Shown: positions 12,847 to 13,891 of the stretch, one piece after another
How the letters are laid out: every line of letters begins with the position of its first letter
How positions within the stretch are numbered: position 1 is the first letter of the stretch
NCBI GenBank assembly: GCA_937928755.1
Contig: CALEZI010000093.1
Location: 1-13,891 of the forward strand
Direction: 5' to 3'
Source of the DNA: an uncultured Rhodanobacteraceae bacterium
GTDB taxonomy: Bacteria > Pseudomonadota > Gammaproteobacteria > Xanthomonadales > SZUA-5
DNA: 13,891 bases
Program-made: the position numbers and the translations under genes
Notes under the pieces: model-generated
Seen by the model: only the letters and a program-made list of their open reading frames with translations
Told to the model about the DNA's origin: nothing
Database searches by the model: none

Positions 12847-13722
12847 ATGTTTCTCGACCGCCAACGCATCCGCCGCGCGTTCACGCGCGCCGCCGGCGAC
12901 TATGAACAGACGGCGGAACTGCAGCGTCAGGTTGGCGATCTGCTGCTGGAGCGGCTGCCGGTGGTGACGGCAACGCCGACCCGGATTCTCGATATCGGTG
13001 CCGGTACTGGCCGCCTGACCGCACGGGTGCGCAAGCGCTATCCGAAATCCGAGGTCATTGCGCTCGACCTGTCGCTGGGCATGCTGCGTCAGGCGCGCCA
13101 GCATGTCGGCTGGTGGCGACCGTTCCGGCGTGTCGCGGGCGACGCTCAGGCGCTGCCGTTCGCCGACGCCTCGATGGACCTGGTGATCTCCAACCTGTGC
13201 CTGCAGTGGTGCGGCGACCTGAAGACGGCGCTCCACGAGTTCCGTCGCGTGCTCAGGCCCGGAGGCTGGTTGCTGTTCACCAGTTTCGGCCCGGACACGT
13301 TGAAGGAGTTGCGCTCGGCCTGGCGCGCGGCGGACGAGCGCGCGCACGTGCACGTGTTCCTCGACATGCACGATGTCGGCGACGCCGTGCTGGCGCAGGG
13401 TTTTGTCGACCCCATGCTGGATGTCGAACGCTACACGCTGACCTATGGCGACGCGCGTTGCCTGATGCGCGAACTCAAGGCGATCGGTGCCGGCAATGCC
13501 GCGGTCGATCGCGCGCGCGGCCTGACCGGCAAGCAGGCCTGGCAACGCATGCTTGCGGCGTACGAGTCGCAACGCCGCGAAGGCCTGTTGCCCGCCAGCT
13601 ACGAAGTCATATTCGGCCAGGCGCAGGCGCCCGCCGCCGGCGCGCCGCTGCGTGGCCCGAAGGGCGATCTGGCCAGTTTCAGCGTCGAGGCGATGCGCGC
13701 GAAATTGCGCCGCGGCGGGTAG
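12847..13722 (+). CDS. bioC: Malonyl-[acyl-carrier protein] O-methyltransferase BioC
   Basis: BioC methylates the free carboxyl of malonyl-ACP with S-adenosylmethionine, so that fatty acid synthesis can build the pimeloyl chain of biotin. The 291-residue product has the class I methyltransferase motif ILDIGAGTGRLT at 47-58 and the acidic SAM-ribose region IALDLS at 71-76. It also has GDAQALPFADASMDLVISNL (98-117). BioC-specific features follow: EFRRVLRPGGWLLFTSFGPD (131-150) then TLKELR, FLDMHDVGDAV (171-181), and YTLTYGDARCLMRELKAIGA (196-215). The residues from about 255 on are Ala/Pro-rich and longer than in E. coli (251 residues). The ATG at 12847 gives the expected N-terminal RQRIRRAFTRAAGDYE. 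No other bio genes are in the window; relatives often cluster bioC with bioH, bioF or bioB, which may lie outside. Confidence 0.93.
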   Translation: MFLDRQRIRRAFTRAAGDYEQTAELQRQVGDLLLERLPVVTATPTRILDIGAGTGRLTARVRKRYPKSEVIALDLSLGMLRQARQHVGWWRPFRRVAGDAQALPFADASMDLVISNLCLQWCGDLKTALHEFRRVLRPGGWLLFTSFGPDTLKELRSAWRAADERAHVHVFLDMHDVGDAVLAQGFVDPMLDVERYTLTYGDARCLMRELKAIGAGNAAVDRARGLTGKQAWQRMLAAYESQRREGLLPASYEVIFGQAQAPAAGAPLRGPKGDLASFSVEAMRAKLRRGG

Positions 13723-13723
13723 G

Positions 13724-13761
13724 AAAAAAACAGGGTGGAACCGCGCAGCGGGGTTGCCACC
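13724..13761 (-). terminator. Probable intrinsic terminator for a leftward transcript entering from the right edge
   Basis: Read on the minus strand, GGTGGCAACC and GGTTCCACC form a stem with a one-base bulge around a GC-rich loop, followed by CTGTTTTTTTCC. The hairpin with its seven-T run suits a rho-independent terminator on the minus strand. On the plus strand there is no T run, so it would not terminate bioC efficiently. It implies a minus-strand gene beyond base 13891, or a short non-coding transcript. Confidence 0.6.
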
Positions 13762-13783
13762 ATCGGGGGCTGCGCGCCGATCC

Positions 13784-13848
13784 GGCGGATTCGCCTGGCG
13801 TCGATTTCGCATGCCGTGTTCGGCGGATTCGCCTTTGGCGGATCCGCC
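13784..13848. repeat. Three short palindrome-like copies of GGCGGATTCGCC
   Basis: GGCGGATTCGCC occurs at 13784-13795 and 13822-13833, and the fully palindromic GGCGGATCCGCC at 13837-13848. The last two are separated by TTT and can pair with each other. They lie in the non-coding stretch after bioC, where no gene is recognised up to the window end. Confidence 0.6.
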
Positions 13849-13891
13849 CTTGTATGTTGCTTTTCATGGTCTCTTCGCTCTTTCGCTCTAG

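Noticed and set aside
12808..13812. Minus-strand open frame across bioC
   Set aside because: It mirrors bioC and shows no domain; bioC has full methyltransferase and family-specific motifs.
13679..13867. Small minus-strand protein at the right edge
   Set aside because: It spans the hairpin and short palindromes, is Arg/Pro-rich and overlaps the bioC end; it looks non-coding.

Overview
The window looks like chromosomal DNA of a high-GC gammaproteobacterium, most likely from the Xanthomonadales/Lysobacterales (Rhodanobacteraceae or Xanthomonadaceae). This rests on base composition, housekeeping proteins of proteobacterial type (PyrE, YajQ, ArfB, HemN, CysG, BioC), a periplasmic-propeller diguanylate cyclase, weak or missing Shine-Dalgarno sequences at many starts, and dense intergenic REP-like palindromes. 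The placement is inference; no marker RNA gene is present.

Left part (1-5711). A palindromic repeat precedes a leftward ECF-type sigma factor (111-782). Diverging from it, a VOC/glyoxalase-fold protein (991-1374) overlaps a polytopic membrane protein with an internal duplication (1371-2132). Next come a glutathione S-transferase (2351-2956), pyrE (3242-3880) and a compact rightward cluster: yajQ (4143-4625), arfB (4648-5088, TTG start) and a PlsC-like acyltransferase (5085-5711, 4-bp overlap).

Middle and right part. A nearly perfect duplication of a paired palindrome separates the acyltransferase from a long leftward block. In transcription order that block is cysG (12432-11011), hemN (10878-9487), a DUF4156 small exported protein (9350-9033) and a 1041-residue two-component-regulator-type propeller/Y_Y_Y/GGDEF diguanylate cyclase (9067-5942). 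CysG and HemN are neighbouring tetrapyrrole enzymes acting on different branches after uroporphyrinogen III. The window closes with rightward bioC (12847-13722) and what looks like an intrinsic terminator for a leftward transcript entering from beyond the right edge.

No gene system here is clearly new. The most distinctive feature is the intergenic repeat layer. One palindrome family (core GTCCAGACTTGTCTGGAC with a GTGG foot) occurs as six head-to-head pairs plus degenerate half copies. It includes a 92-bp duplication, a stepwise array of three ~53-bp half units, and a paired substitution that keeps a stem base pair. At least three other repeat types occur beside it. Two clean inverted repeats upstream of cysG are candidate operators. 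No RNA gene, CRISPR array, prophage or complete insertion sequence was seen.
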